A DNA stretch of 28,527 nucleotides from a virus (IMGVR_UViG_3300042868_003329:1-28527); one strand, 5' to 3'. Shown: positions 5,870 to 12,254, counted from the stretch's first letter. Translations and numbers: made by a program. Notes: generated by a model not told the origin, from the sequence alone.

Positions 5870-5914
5870 CTATGCGCCTTGCAAAATAGTTTTGTGGCGT
5901 ATATAATTCTTCAT
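5870..5914 (-). CDS. possible 14-residue leader peptide
   Basis: ATG 5914 opens a 14-codon frame (MKNYIRHKTILQGA) ending in TAG two bases before the DUF1376 start. It has a good ribosome site (CAGGAG, seven bases before ATG), better than that of DUF1376 itself. Translation of the short ORF could feed ribosomes to the next gene. There is no run of a single regulatory amino acid, so attenuation by amino acid supply is not indicated. Confidence 0.4.
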   Translation of the reverse strand: MKNYIRHKTILQGA

Positions 5915-5940
5915 ATGCGATGCTCCTGTAAAGCGTTGCG

Positions 5941-5976
5941 GCCAGCGAAAATTTGACGCTCCTTATTTTCGCTGGC
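5941..5976 (-). promoter_or_regulatory. 12-bp inverted repeat with a ribosome-site-like loop
   Basis: Perfect 12-bp arms (GCCAGCGAAAAT and ATTTTCGCTGGC) around a 12-base loop. On the minus transcript the loop reads AAGGAGCGTCAA and so shows a Shine-Dalgarno-like AAGGAG with no start codon at normal distance. It lies in the leader between the DUF1064 and DUF1376 genes. Possible roles are an RNA element controlling DUF1376 translation or an operator. Confidence 0.65.
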
Positions 5977-6010
5977 CCCCCTCTTACCTCAATATCCAAA
6001 ATTCCTAAAG

Positions 6011-6364
6011 CTACTTTGTTTGCCGAAATTCGATTGTCGGAAACAAAGCTTTGAATATCGCCTTGCGTAACGTGAAGTCAGGCGTGACCATGCCCTTCAC
6101 ATCTTCGACGCAATCCTGACCGCCTTCAATGTAGGCAAAGTCAGGCTTATATCCAACGCGTCGCCCGTTATCGTGCTTCATCTGCTTGCCATTGATGATG
6201 AACCAGAATTGCGGCTGAATGACCAAGTCGCCAATCGCACCAGTGGCCCACAATGTGTGCAGTTCATCACATCGCGCAGCTTCGCGTTTGCTGTCATGCT
6301 TATGGCACTGGGCGCAATACGCTTTCTTGGCGTTAAATTTCGACCGACGGTTGAACACAGCCAC
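6011..6364 (-). CDS. DUF1064 phage nuclease (PD-(D/E)XK-like)
   Basis: A 117-residue protein of the DUF1064 family, predicted PD-(D/E)XK nucleases often seen in phage replication regions. Visible are SKFNAKK at 8-14, DSKREA at 24-29, QPQFWF, then the active-site-like PDFAYIEGGQDCVEDVKG with D75 and E87-x-x-K90. An additional CAQC...H segment (residues 17-23) could bind zinc. The start is GTG at 6364; its G is shared with the TAG stop of the upstream repressor-like gene, so translation is probably coupled. A Holliday-junction or replication-intermediate substrate is inferred. Confidence 0.8.
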   Translation of the reverse strand: MAVFNRRSKFNAKKAYCAQCHKHDSKREAARCDELHTLWATGAIGDLVIQPQFWFIINGKQMKHDNGRRVGYKPDFAYIEGGQDCVEDVKGMVTPDFTLRKAIFKALFPTIEFRQTK

Positions 6365-6681
6365 TATTCCGATGTCTGTTCATAAACGATTGTTGGTTTT
6401 TGAAAGAAATTTTGTTCATCATCCCTCAAAAAAGCATCCCACATTTCTTTTTTATCCGCTTCACTGCGCTTAGGTCTGTTCCTGATTTTTTCACTAATCA
6501 ATGCGTCCAATGCCTGTTCCACAGCCAGATATGCTTCCAGCATTGGCGTTGAGCGTTCGCGCTTCCAATTGCTTAATGTGACACGGCTAAGGCCAGCGGC
6601 ATCCGCAAGCTTCCCAGCAGTGATTTGATGTTCCGCAGCGCGTCCAAATATACGCATTACGGCTTTGTGGCTTAATGTCAT
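6364..6681 (-). CDS. XRE-family helix-turn-helix regulator (repressor-like)
   Basis: A 105-residue protein with an N-terminal HTH: KLADAAGLSRVTLSNWKRER (residues 25-44), preceded by FGRAAEHQITAG. The C-terminal half is charged and lacks a LexA/CI-type protease domain. It is the first gene leftward from the divergent promoter region and probably controls that region, in the manner of Cro or a small CI-like repressor. A palindrome covering both -35 boxes is a candidate operator. Confidence 0.8.
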   Translation of the reverse strand: MTLSHKAVMRIFGRAAEHQITAGKLADAAGLSRVTLSNWKRERSTPMLEAYLAVEQALDALISEKIRNRPKRSEADKKEMWDAFLRDDEQNFFQKPTIVYEQTSE

Positions 6682-6711
6682 TTTGTATCCTTTTTGCTAA
6701 ATGCAAAGCGG

Positions 6712-6740
6712 CCTATAAAAAAATGCTTTACAAATGTAAA
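6712..6740 (-). promoter_or_regulatory. leftward promoter of the repressor-like operon
   Basis: Minus strand: TTTACA (6740-6735), 17-base spacer, TATAGG (6717-6712). The predicted transcript starts near 6705, 24 bases before ATG 6681; an AAAAGGATACAAA-type ribosome site lies between. Confidence 0.75.
6727..6740. promoter_or_regulatory. palindromic candidate operator
   Basis: TTTACA-AA-TGTAAA, an inverted repeat with 6-bp arms and a 2-base centre. Each arm is the -35 box of one of the two divergent promoters, so a dimeric repressor bound here would block both. The adjacent HTH gene is the natural candidate binder. Confidence 0.55.
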
Positions 6741-6755
6741 TGGGGGTTGCATAAA
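6727..6755 (+). promoter_or_regulatory. rightward promoter of the early operon
   Basis: Plus strand: TTTACA (6727-6732), 17-base spacer, CATAAA (6750-6755). It faces the rightward recombination operon; the first gene has AAGGAGC ten bases before its ATG. The -35 lies back to back with that of the leftward promoter. Confidence 0.7.
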
Positions 6756-6775
6756 AAACACAAGGAGCAAACATT

Positions 6776-6985
6776 ATGAACATCGAAACTTGCACAATTT
6801 GCGGCTTTGGGCTGACGCCTGCTTTCTGCTGCCCAGCTTGCGATGCGGCTGACGCAATCGTTGAAGCTGGCGGCTGTCACCCAAATTTCAAAGAAGCGTT
6901 GTCGGAAAAAATCGGCAACATTCTTTCCGACAATGATTGGCACACGCTCATCAATGTCCGCAAAGTTTATCCACGGTTTTATTAA
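6776..6985 (+). CDS. small zinc-ribbon-like protein
   Basis: First gene of the rightward operon, 69 residues. It has C6-x2-C9 and C19-x2-C22 (CTICGFGLTPAFCCPAC), a likely zinc-binding knuckle pair, then a helical stretch ending in KVYPRFY. Its stop TAA overlaps the AAGGAGC ribosome site of the next gene. No named family recognised; a DNA-, RNA- or protein-binding role is possible. Confidence 0.7.
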   Translation: MNIETCTICGFGLTPAFCCPACDAADAIVEAGGCHPNFKEALSEKIGNILSDNDWHTLINVRKVYPRFY

Positions 6986-6998
6986 GGAGCAAAATGAT

Positions 6999-7361
6999 AT
7001 GAGTGATTTATTGAGTATCCACCAAGTCGCAATTGATAAGGCCATCAAGCTTCTTGATGCGTCTGGCGCGACATACGCAATTCAATACAACGGCCAAAAT
7101 TACGGCGCGTTGGAAGTGAAGCCTCCACGCAAAGAAAGGCGCAATAGGCCTTATGCTCACGGCGAAACCCGTTCGCACTACCTGCCATACATTGAAAATT
7201 TAGAAGTCGGTCAAGGTGCGTCGGTTCCATTTAGTTATTTCGACCGCAAAATACTGTCATCGAACATCAGCGCGTATTGCGTTCATAAATGGGGTGCGGG
7301 GACTGCGATGGTAAAGAGAAACAAGCTTAACGACAGCCTTGAAGTTTTACGTTTATCATAA
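6999..7361 (+). CDS. hypothetical early protein
   Basis: A 120-residue protein started at ATG 6999, eight bases after AAGGAGC; the frame is open further up inside the previous gene but without a ribosome site. The N-terminal helix (SIHQVAIDKAIKLLDASGAT) is followed by a beta-rich part and a basic segment (KPPRKERRNRPYAHG). The last 60 residues (YLPYIENLEVGQGASVPF... AYCVHKWGAGTAMVKRNK) resemble small DNA-binding domains with a closing strand LEVLRL, seen in other phage proteins of unknown role. Function not assigned. Confidence 0.7.
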   Translation: MSDLLSIHQVAIDKAIKLLDASGATYAIQYNGQNYGALEVKPPRKERRNRPYAHGETRSHYLPYIENLEVGQGASVPFSYFDRKILSSNISAYCVHKWGAGTAMVKRNKLNDSLEVLRLS

Positions 7362-7371
7362 GGGGCAAAAA

Positions 7372-7944
7372 ATGAGTGAAGATAAAATTTGCGCTGCGTA
7401 TGTTGCGGCATTTGCGGAATTAGAAGCGGCAACAAAGACTGCCAGCAACCCGCATTTCAAATCCAAATACGCCGACCTTCCGACAGTGATTGATGCCATC
7501 AAGCCTCACCTGTCGAAGCATGGCCTTGCATTCATGCAGATGCCCAAGCCAAGCGACGGCGGCATATCAATCGAAACCATCCTGATACACAGCAGCGGCG
7601 ATAAATTGTCGATGGGCGTATTGTTTGTGCCAGCCAATAAGCATGACGCACATGGTTACGGGTCGGCCCTAACTTATGCGCGGCGCTACGCACTGCAAAC
7701 TTGCTTTGGTCTGCCAACCGAAGACGATGACGGCAACGCAGCGGTCAAGGCGCAGCAACCAGCGCCAGCAAAGCCCATAACGCAGGAACAGTTCGCGGTG
7801 CTGCAAGACCTTATCGACAAAACAGGCACGGACGAAGATGTCATGGCAGCGCATTACAAAGTGCCAGCCCTTGCAATGCTTCCATCGACCGCATTTGAAG
7901 CGGCAAAAGCGGCATTGCAAAGGAAACTGACCAATGCGGGTTGA
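7372..7944 (+). CDS. erf: ERF-family single-strand annealing protein
   Basis: Recombinase that anneals complementary single strands, partner of the exonuclease encoded next. The 190-residue protein has the ERF core over residues 10-125: NPHFKSKYADLPTVIDAIKP, HLSKHGLAFMQ and YGSALTYARRYALQTCFGL. A C-terminal Ala/Pro linker and helical tail follow. Start ATG 7372 has AAGGGGC six bases before it; the upstream ATG at 7339 lies inside the preceding gene. It overlaps the exonuclease gene by 11 bases. Together they form a lambda Red-like pair. Confidence 0.92.
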   Translation: MSEDKICAAYVAAFAELEAATKTASNPHFKSKYADLPTVIDAIKPHLSKHGLAFMQMPKPSDGGISIETILIHSSGDKLSMGVLFVPANKHDAHGYGSALTYARRYALQTCFGLPTEDDDGNAAVKAQQPAPAKPITQEQFAVLQDLIDKTGTDEDVMAAHYKVPALAMLPSTAFEAAKAALQRKLTNAG

Positions 7945-8590
7945 TGTCGAACAACGCAGTGACGATTGGTATACTGCGCGGTGTGGTTCATTGGGGGCGT
8001 CACAGGTAGCTGACGCCCTATCACGCACCAAAAGCGGTTACAGCGCCACCAGAACCAACTTACGCATAAAGCTGGCGCTTGAGAGGCTCACAGGCAAGCA
8101 AGCGGCAGGGTTCACCAGTGCAGCAATGCAGCATGGTATCGACACCGAAGCTGAAGCCAAAATAGCCTATTGCTTTGAACGGAACGTGGCTGTGACCGAA
8201 ACAGGATTGGTCAGGCATTCAAGCATCCCTTGGACGCACTGTTCGCCCGATGGTCTTGTTGGCGATGATGGGCTTGTCGAAATCAAGTGCCGCCAGCCAG
8301 CGGGACACCTTGAAACGCTAACGTCGGGTGTAATACCATCGCAGTATGTCACGCAAATGGATTGGCAGCTTGCTTGTATGCCAGAACGACAGTGGGTTGA
8401 TTACGTTTGTTACAACCCAGATTTTCCCGAAGACCTTAAACTATTCATCAAAAGGCACTATCGCAATGACGAACAAATTTTGGAATTGGAGCAATCTGTT
8501 TGCGAGTTTCTCGCAGAAGTCGAAGCCGACCTCGCAACCATCGACGGCATTAGAGGAAGGGTTAAAAATGGCGAAACTGTCGGCCAATAA
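7934..8590 (+). CDS. YqaJ-like recombination exonuclease
   Basis: 5'-3' exonuclease of the YqaJ/lambda-exonuclease class that makes single strands for the ERF protein. The 218-residue protein has RSDDWYTARCGSLGAS at 8-23 (typical YqaJ start), HGIDTEAEAKIAY, then the PD-(D/E)XK site SPDG (104-107) with E116-x-K118 (LVEIKC), and QMDWQLACM near the C-terminal helices. All catalytic positions are intact. The start lies within the erf 3' end, and its 3' end overlaps the next small gene. Confidence 0.92.
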   Translation: MRVDVEQRSDDWYTARCGSLGASQVADALSRTKSGYSATRTNLRIKLALERLTGKQAAGFTSAAMQHGIDTEAEAKIAYCFERNVAVTETGLVRHSSIPWTHCSPDGLVGDDGLVEIKCRQPAGHLETLTSGVIPSQYVTQMDWQLACMPERQWVDYVCYNPDFPEDLKLFIKRHYRNDEQILELEQSVCEFLAEVEADLATIDGIRGRVKNGETVGQ

Positions 8591-8846
8591 GCAAGGCCCA
8601 GAATGGAACGCATTGGCATACCAAGCCTATGTGGAACACGCCAAGCGCCATAAGTTCTTTACCACCGAAGATGTGCGTAAAGCCGCCAAGAATGTCCCTG
8701 CGGCCAGCAACAACAGCGCGTGGGGCTACATTGCAAAGTCGGCCAGCAAGAATGGTATCATGGTCGAGTTTGAAGTTATGCGCTCCAAAAGCCTGTCCAC
8801 GCATGGTCGGCACATCATCATCTGGCAATCGACGTTGCTGTCATGA
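8568..8846 (+). CDS. hypothetical protein of the recombination operon
   Basis: A 92-residue protein started at ATG 8568 after GAGGAAGG; it overlaps the exonuclease end by 23 bases and the next gene by 4 (ATGA). It begins MAKLSANKQGPEWNALAYQA and has a winged-helix-like middle (KFFTTEDVRKAA, SNNSAWGYIAKSASKNGIM) ending in strand-rich GRHIIIWQS. The pattern suggests a small winged-helix DNA-binding protein, which fits the operon, but no family is recognised with certainty. Confidence 0.7.
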   Translation: MAKLSANKQGPEWNALAYQAYVEHAKRHKFFTTEDVRKAAKNVPAASNNSAWGYIAKSASKNGIMVEFEVMRSKSLSTHGRHIIIWQSTLLS

Positions 8847-9190
8847 TGTTACCGCGCAAGATACCAAAAGAGGCAAAGCGCCAAAGCAGATGGAAGTCGC
8901 CAGCGCATTGCAATTTTGTCAGGGGCCACGCCTGTTCCGTATGTGGCAGCATGGCAGGAATTGAAGTCGCCCACGTTCGCTATGGAAGCGGCGCTGGCAT
9001 GGGGCAGAAGCCGCACGATTGGTTTACTGTCAGCTTGTGCAAGCAATGCCATACGAACCAGCACAGCGTCGGTGAACTTACGTTCTGGGCCAACTATAAC
9101 ATCAACCCATTCGCACTGGCTGAAGCGTTTGCAAAGGCCAGCCCGAAGGCAGCGGAAATTGCCGCGAAGAAACGGGAATTGGGGTTATGA
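8843..9190 (+). CDS. DUF968-type HNH-like nuclease
   Basis: A 115-residue zinc protein resembling DUF968 and phage Ref/NinG-like recombination nucleases. Visible are C31-x2-C34 (CSVCG), H44 (EVAHVRYG), then C66-x2-C69-H70 and H74 (SLCKQCHTNQH). This is the treble-clef HNH pattern. The C-terminal helix NPFALAEAFAKASPKAAE is typical of the family. Overlaps both neighbours by 4 bases. It probably processes recombination intermediates. Confidence 0.82.
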   Translation: MMLPRKIPKEAKRQSRWKSPAHCNFVRGHACSVCGSMAGIEVAHVRYGSGAGMGQKPHDWFTVSLCKQCHTNQHSVGELTFWANYNINPFALAEAFAKASPKAAEIAAKKRELGL

Positions 9191-9567
9191 CGCAGACAGT
9201 TTGGCTGCGCGGTGAGCATCAAAGGCGATTGGCGCACCAGCTTATCGACAAGGCTCCACAGGATGCAGTGGTTTCAGTCAGTGCCGCCAAGCGCAGCGAT
9301 GACCAGAATGCAAAGATGTGGGCCATGCTGTCAGACATCAGCCGTGCAAAGCCAGATGGTCGGATGCACATACCTGAAGTCTGGAAGTGCATTTTTATGG
9401 CTGCATTGGGCCATGAAGTGAAATTCGAGATGGGGTTGGATAACCAGCCCTTCCCGATAGGGTTCAGGACATCAAAGCTGACCAAAGCCCAGATGTCCGA
9501 CCTGATTGAATTTATCTACGCATACGGCGCAAAGAACAACGTGAAATGGAGTGAAAAATATGAGTGA
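9187..9567 (+). CDS. ninB: NinB-like recombination mediator
   Basis: A 126-residue protein of the NinB (lambda Orf) family, a single-strand-binding mediator that helps load annealing or strand-exchange proteins onto SSB-coated DNA. Characteristic segments are [20 protein letters not shown] at 34-53 and [20 protein letters not shown] with the closing [11 protein letters not shown]. Placed after the HNH protein and before GapR and SSB, which fits a complete recombination set. Confidence 0.9.
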   Translation: MTQTVWLRGEHQRRLAHQLIDKAPQDAVVSVSAAKRSDDQNAKMWAMLSDISRAKPDGRMHIPEVWKCIFMAALGHEVKFEMGLDNQPFPIGFRTSKLTKAQMSDLIEFIYAYGAKNNVKWSEKYE

Positions 9568-9793
9568 ACCAAACAACGACCAACTACGCCTTTTGATTGA
9601 GCGTATCGAACGTCTGAACGAAGAAAAAAAAGGCATCAGCGATGACATCCGCGATGTATTCAATGAGGCAAAGGCAATGGGTTATGATACCAAAATTATG
9701 CGGCCCGTCATCCGCTTACGGGCAATGCCAGACCATGACCGCGCAGAATATCAGGCTGTGCTTGATACATACATGAACGCTCTTGGTCTTTGA
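9560..9793 (+). CDS. gapR: GapR-like nucleoid protein (DUF2312)
   Basis: A 77-residue protein matching DUF2312/Gap[21 protein letters not shown] at 9-28, then [20 protein letters not shown] and a short final helix. Cellular GapR is an alphaproteobacterial DNA-binding tetramer that encircles overtwisted DNA and aids replication and topoisomerases. The start is ATG 9560 (GGAG eight bases upstream) rather than GTG 9551. The gene overlaps ninB by 8 bases. It is a good marker for an alphaproteobacterial host. Confidence 0.9.
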   Translation: MSEPNNDQLRLLIERIERLNEEKKGISDDIRDVFNEAKAMGYDTKIMRPVIRLRAMPDHDRAEYQAVLDTYMNALGL

Positions 9794-9804
9794 AAGGATA
9801 GATT

Positions 9805-10245
9805 ATGTCATCATTGAATAAAGTAAGTTTGCTGGGTTCGCTTGGCGCAGACCCAGAAGTGAAGTCGTTTCAGAATGGTGGGCGGGTTTGCAATTTGCGA
9901 ATTGCCACATCAGAACGCTGGAAAGACAAAAGCACAGGCGAACAGAAAGAAACGACCGAATGGCACAGCGTGTCCATCTTTAGCGATGGGTTGGTCGGTG
10001 TTGCAGAACGCTTCCTGACCAAAGGAAGCAAGGTATATGTCGAAGGCCAGTTGAAGACCCGCAAATGGCAGGACGCCAATGGAAACGACAAATACAGCAC
10101 CGAAATCGTTTTGAATGGCCCGAAGGCATCGCTGATTTTGCTTGGCGGCAAGGGTGAGCCACGGCAATTAGATGCGTCTGTTGACCCATCAAAGGGTGAG
10201 CATATGAATTGGGACAACAACCTTGATGATGATGTGCCATTTTAA
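9805..10245 (+). CDS. ssb: single-stranded DNA-binding protein
   Basis: A 146-residue SSB with the OB fold over residues 1-110 (MSSLNKVSLLGSLGADPEVK, then TEWHSVSIF and KGSKVYVEGQLKTRKWQD). The C-terminal tip DDDVPF is the conserved peptide that docks partner proteins (DDDIPF in most bacteria). It coats single strands during phage replication and works with NinB and ERF. Ribosome site AAAGGA nine bases before ATG. Length is somewhat shorter than cellular SSB owing to a short linker. Confidence 0.95.
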   Translation: MSSLNKVSLLGSLGADPEVKSFQNGGRVCNLRIATSERWKDKSTGEQKETTEWHSVSIFSDGLVGVAERFLTKGSKVYVEGQLKTRKWQDANGNDKYSTEIVLNGPKASLILLGGKGEPRQLDASVDPSKGEHMNWDNNLDDDVPF

Positions 10246-10256
10246 GGAGCAATGCG

Positions 10257-10592
10257 ATGACGCAAATTTCAATCAAGGATGTGGTTGACCAATGCAGGAT
10301 TTACGCTTCCGATAAGAAGGTGGCTGAAGTCCTGAATTGCCCAATAACTTTAGTGGAAGCCTGTCGGCCCATGATTTACGCCCGTGGCAAGCATCCCACA
10401 AACTTGGGGGTGAACGAAGAAACTGGCAAGCATTGCCAAGCCACGCTGCGCTACAGAACGGATGCTGAAGCCATCAAAATTGCATCTCAAAAGTTGCTAA
10501 TCAAGCAACTGGAAACGGGGCATCACTGGCTGAACCACGAAAGATTTTTCCATATAGTTTCAAAGCTAAACCCTGAATATGGATTGGCATAA
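10257..10592 (+). CDS. hypothetical protein with HTH-like N-terminus
   Basis: A 111-residue basic protein following ssb after AAGGAGCAATGCG. Residues about 8-40 (VVDQCRIYASDKKVAEVLNC, then PITLVEACRPMI) could form a helix-turn-helix. The C-terminal helix has LLIKQLETGHHWLNHERFF. No family recognised. It is the last gene of the recombination unit; promoter D begins 21 bases after its stop. Confidence 0.65.
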   Translation: MTQISIKDVVDQCRIYASDKKVAEVLNCPITLVEACRPMIYARGKHPTNLGVNEETGKHCQATLRYRTDAEAIKIASQKLLIKQLETGHHWLNHERFFHIVSKLNPEYGLA

Positions 10593-10613
10593 GACAATAA
10601 TTGAAAAAAGGGC

Positions 10614-10642
10614 TTTACATATATATCAACCGACTTTATAGG
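10614..10642 (+). promoter_or_regulatory. sigma70-type promoter D
   Basis: TTTACA (10614-10619), 17-base spacer, TATAGG (10637-10642), preceded by AATAATTGAAAAAAGG, which resembles the stretch before promoters A and B. It is the plus-strand member of the promoter-hairpin family. Confidence 0.75.
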
Positions 10643-10650
10643 GATGGACA

Positions 10651-10664
10651 GGGGCAACCGCCCC
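10651..10664 (+). other. 5' leader hairpin, cassette D
   Basis: Inverted repeat GGGGC-AACC-GCCCC followed by GCCATTCTTAGGAG, the same hairpin-GCCA-ribosome-site order as in cassettes A-C on the other strand. Confidence 0.65.
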
Positions 10665-10687
10665 GCCATTCTTAGGAGTAACACGAT

Positions 10688-10915
10688 ATGACGTATTTAG
10701 TTTACCATGTGAGCGATTATAACGAAGGCAAGAATTTGCCGATTGCCGCTGGCAGCACAGAACAAGATGCACGGGCGCTTGGAATTAAAACAGTCCTTGG
10801 CCTTGGATGGACAGACGGCACATTAAATATCGTTCGCAACGATGCGTTAAGCGAAAATGATGCCAAGTGCATTAACGATGCCGTGGCTGAATTTTTAACC
10901 ACCAACAAATCATAA
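10688..10915 (+). CDS. small hypothetical protein under a promoter-hairpin cassette
   Basis: A 75-residue protein (MTYLVYHVSDYNEGKNLPIA, ending with DAKCINDAVAEFLTTNKS). An N-terminal strand pair and C-terminal helix are likely. It has its own promoter, leader hairpin and a downstream intrinsic terminator, so it forms a single-gene unit. No family recognised. Start follows TAGGAG nine bases before ATG. Confidence 0.7.
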   Translation: MTYLVYHVSDYNEGKNLPIAAGSTEQDARALGIKTVLGLGWTDGTLNIVRNDALSENDAKCINDAVAEFLTTNKS

Positions 10916-10918
10916 CAT

Positions 10919-10942
10919 AAGGGGCTTCGGCCCCACTTTTTT
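10919..10942 (+). terminator. intrinsic terminator
   Basis: Stem GGGGC/GCCCC with a stable TTCG loop followed by AC and six T. It lies three bases past the stop of the 75-residue gene. Read-through could still feed the small ORFs beyond; no new promoter is evident before 10957. Confidence 0.8.
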
Positions 10943-10956
10943 AAGGAATTTTGATT

Positions 10957-11070
10957 ATGACCATTCGTGAAATCATCCAGTCGCAGCCGTTGAGCGAAAT
11001 CATCAGCGGCGTTGCAATGGTAATCGTTCTGCCCATCCTGTTCATCGCATTGATGGTGGTGCTGCCATGA
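10957..11070 (+). CDS. 37-residue single-helix membrane protein
   Basis: ATG 10957 after AAGGAATTTTGATT opens 37 codons. A short polar N-terminus (MTIREIIQSQPLSEIISG) is followed by a hydrophobic helix (VAMVIVLPILFIALMVVLP). It overlaps the next gene by 4 bases (ATGA). Tiny membrane proteins in early phage operons can act on the host envelope or exclusion, but nothing here shows that. Confidence 0.6.
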   Translation: MTIREIIQSQPLSEIISGVAMVIVLPILFIALMVVLP

Positions 11071-11327
11071 TAGTGGAATTTGAATACACCCTGACCCGTG
11101 GCGAAATCGACTTTGATTTGCTGGTTGAATACACTGCAAGCCGCGATTGGGATGAAGTGGATATAGATATCAGCAATGTCACGCTTGATGGTGCGGCATT
11201 TGAAACCAGCCACAAAGAAGACCTTGATATTCTGCAAGCCTGTTACGAACGGGTGGACGAAGACTTCCAAGATTATGCAGCCAGTGAAGGGGATTATCGA
11301 CATGACGAAGCCAAGCACGACTTCTGA
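11067..11327 (+). CDS. acidic hypothetical protein
   Basis: An 86-residue, strongly acidic protein (EYTASRDWDEVDIDISNVTL, ending in DYAASEGDYRHDEAKHDF). A beta-alpha pattern is likely. No motif recognised. Its high negative charge could suit a DNA-mimic or an inhibitor of a DNA-binding protein, but this is speculative. Overlaps both neighbours. Confidence 0.6.
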   Translation: MIVEFEYTLTRGEIDFDLLVEYTASRDWDEVDIDISNVTLDGAAFETSHKEDLDILQACYERVDEDFQDYAASEGDYRHDEAKHDF

Positions 11328-11460
11328 ATTAAAAATTCGCACCGCAGCACCGATGGGCTTAAAACATCGTGTCAGCCCTCAATCAGCATGGCCTTTGCGT
11401 GGGCCTGATGGTCTTACATTTGCAGAGCGTCGGGCAAAGGAACAGGGGCAAGGCAAATGA
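11302..11460 (+). CDS. small basic hypothetical protein
   Basis: 52 residues from ATG 11302 (AAGGGG nine bases upstream), overlapping the previous gene by 26 bases. Reads MTKPSTTSELKIRTAAPMGL and ends with DGLTFAERRAKEQGQGK; largely unstructured and basic. The frame is open upstream to 11176 but without a ribosome site. Overlaps the next start by 4 bases. Confidence 0.5.
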   Translation: MTKPSTTSELKIRTAAPMGLKHRVSPQSAWPLRGPDGLTFAERRAKEQGQGK

Positions 11461-11789
11461 CAAATGATAAATACACCATTGGCCTAGCGCAACCCGCGCC
11501 GCCAACCATTCTTATTCAAAACCCACTTACAAGCCGCCACCTGTTAAGCATTCATCCAGACGGCACTGTGACAGGCGAAATTGAGGATGCGTCCGAAGCT
11601 GCGCGGGTGTTTGTTGAACACATACGGAGGATGGTTGCCCAGCCCACACAGAGCGATGCGCTGCGTGACCAGCTTTTGCAGGAATGTCTGGTTAAGCTGC
11701 GCGATGTGCAAGGGACGGAAGCGCCAAAGCAATACGCTTGCAACTTAATCAAGCGCATTGAGCGGGTGCTACAGGAGCAAAGCAAATGA
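11457..11789 (+). CDS. hypothetical protein
   Basis: A 110-residue protein. The first half is beta-rich (NPLTSRHLLSIHPDGTVTGE), the second helical (DASEAARVFVEHIRRMVAQP and LKVKLRDVQ-type helix ending RIERVLQEQSK). No family recognised. Coupled by ATGA to the preceding gene and overlapping the next. Confidence 0.6.
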   Translation: MTNDKYTIGLAQPAPPTILIQNPLTSRHLLSIHPDGTVTGEIEDASEAARVFVEHIRRMVAQPTQSDALRDQLLQECLVKLRDVQGTEAPKQYACNLIKRIERVLQEQSK

Positions 11790-11854
11790 TTAAATGCGTC
11801 ATCGAATGGATTATATTCCGCTTGGCTGAAGGCAATAAGGATTTTGACCAATGA
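11786..11854 (+). CDS. 22-residue peptide ORF
   Basis: ATG 11786 follows CAGGAGCAAAGCAA and overlaps the previous stop. Encodes MIKCVIEWIIFRLAEGNKDF and two more residues, an amphipathic or membrane-associated helix. Overlaps the next ORF by ATGA. The ribosome site and couplings support it, though such short ORFs are uncertain. Confidence 0.45.
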   Translation: MIKCVIEWIIFRLAEGNKDFDQ

Positions 11855-11979
11855 CCGCCGACAACTGGCTTTTCATATTGGTTATATCGGTCTGGTTATT
11901 GACCGCATACATGATTGCAACCGCGCCAGATTTTACGGAGCAAGAGCGAAAAGAAATGGAGGATGAATGGTGGACATAG
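11851..11979 (+). CDS. 42-residue membrane protein
   Basis: ATG 11851 after AAGGATTTTGACC. A single transmembrane helix near the N-terminus (NWLFILVISVWLLTAYMIAT) is followed by a charged tail (FTEQERKEMEDEWWT). Overlaps the next gene by 13 bases. No function recognised. Confidence 0.55.
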   Translation: MTADNWLFILVISVWLLTAYMIATAPDFTEQERKEMEDEWWT

Positions 11980-12254
11980 ACGAACGCACAATAGCTTTGA
12001 TGAAGGCAGCAAATATCAGCCTGAATAAAGCGGTGGCAATCATTGCGAATTTAGAGGCTGGCGGCTTTGCGATTTACAAGAAAAAGGTTTTCCGCAACGG
12101 CAGACGGCCAGTTTCGTCAGTTCCCGTGACCGAAATGCTGAAGGCAGAAATCGTGGAATTTTACAGGCTCAACCCAACGGTCACGCAATCAAAAATTGCA
12201 GCCATGTTTAACGTCAATGCAGGGCGTGTAGCGGAAGCATTGTCAGGCGAATGA
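11967..12254 (+). CDS. HTH-domain hypothetical protein
   Basis: A 95-residue protein, last of the rightward operon, with GGAGGATGA before ATG 11967. The C-terminal half carries a helix-turn-helix (RLNPTVTQSKIAAMFNVNAG then RVAEALSGE), a pattern common in phage proteins where an NVN-x-GRV-x-EAL helix ends the chain. The N-terminus (ALMKAANISLNKAVAIIANL) may be a second helical unit. DNA binding is likely; target unknown. Confidence 0.7.
   Translation: MVDIDERTIALMKAANISLNKAVAIIANLEAGGFAIYKKKVFRNGRRPVSSVPVTEMLKAEIVEFYRLNPTVTQSKIAAMFNVNAGRVAEALSGE

Noticed and set aside
5868-5999. N-terminal extension of the DUF1376 protein from TTG 5999
   Set aside because: DUF1376 proteins start at MHYFQF; the extension contains a perfect hairpin and a separate leader ORF with a better ribosome site.
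6967-6975. DnaA-box-like TTATCCACG
   Set aside because: A single box with one mismatch inside a coding region; no cluster or A/T-rich unwinding region, so not called as an origin.
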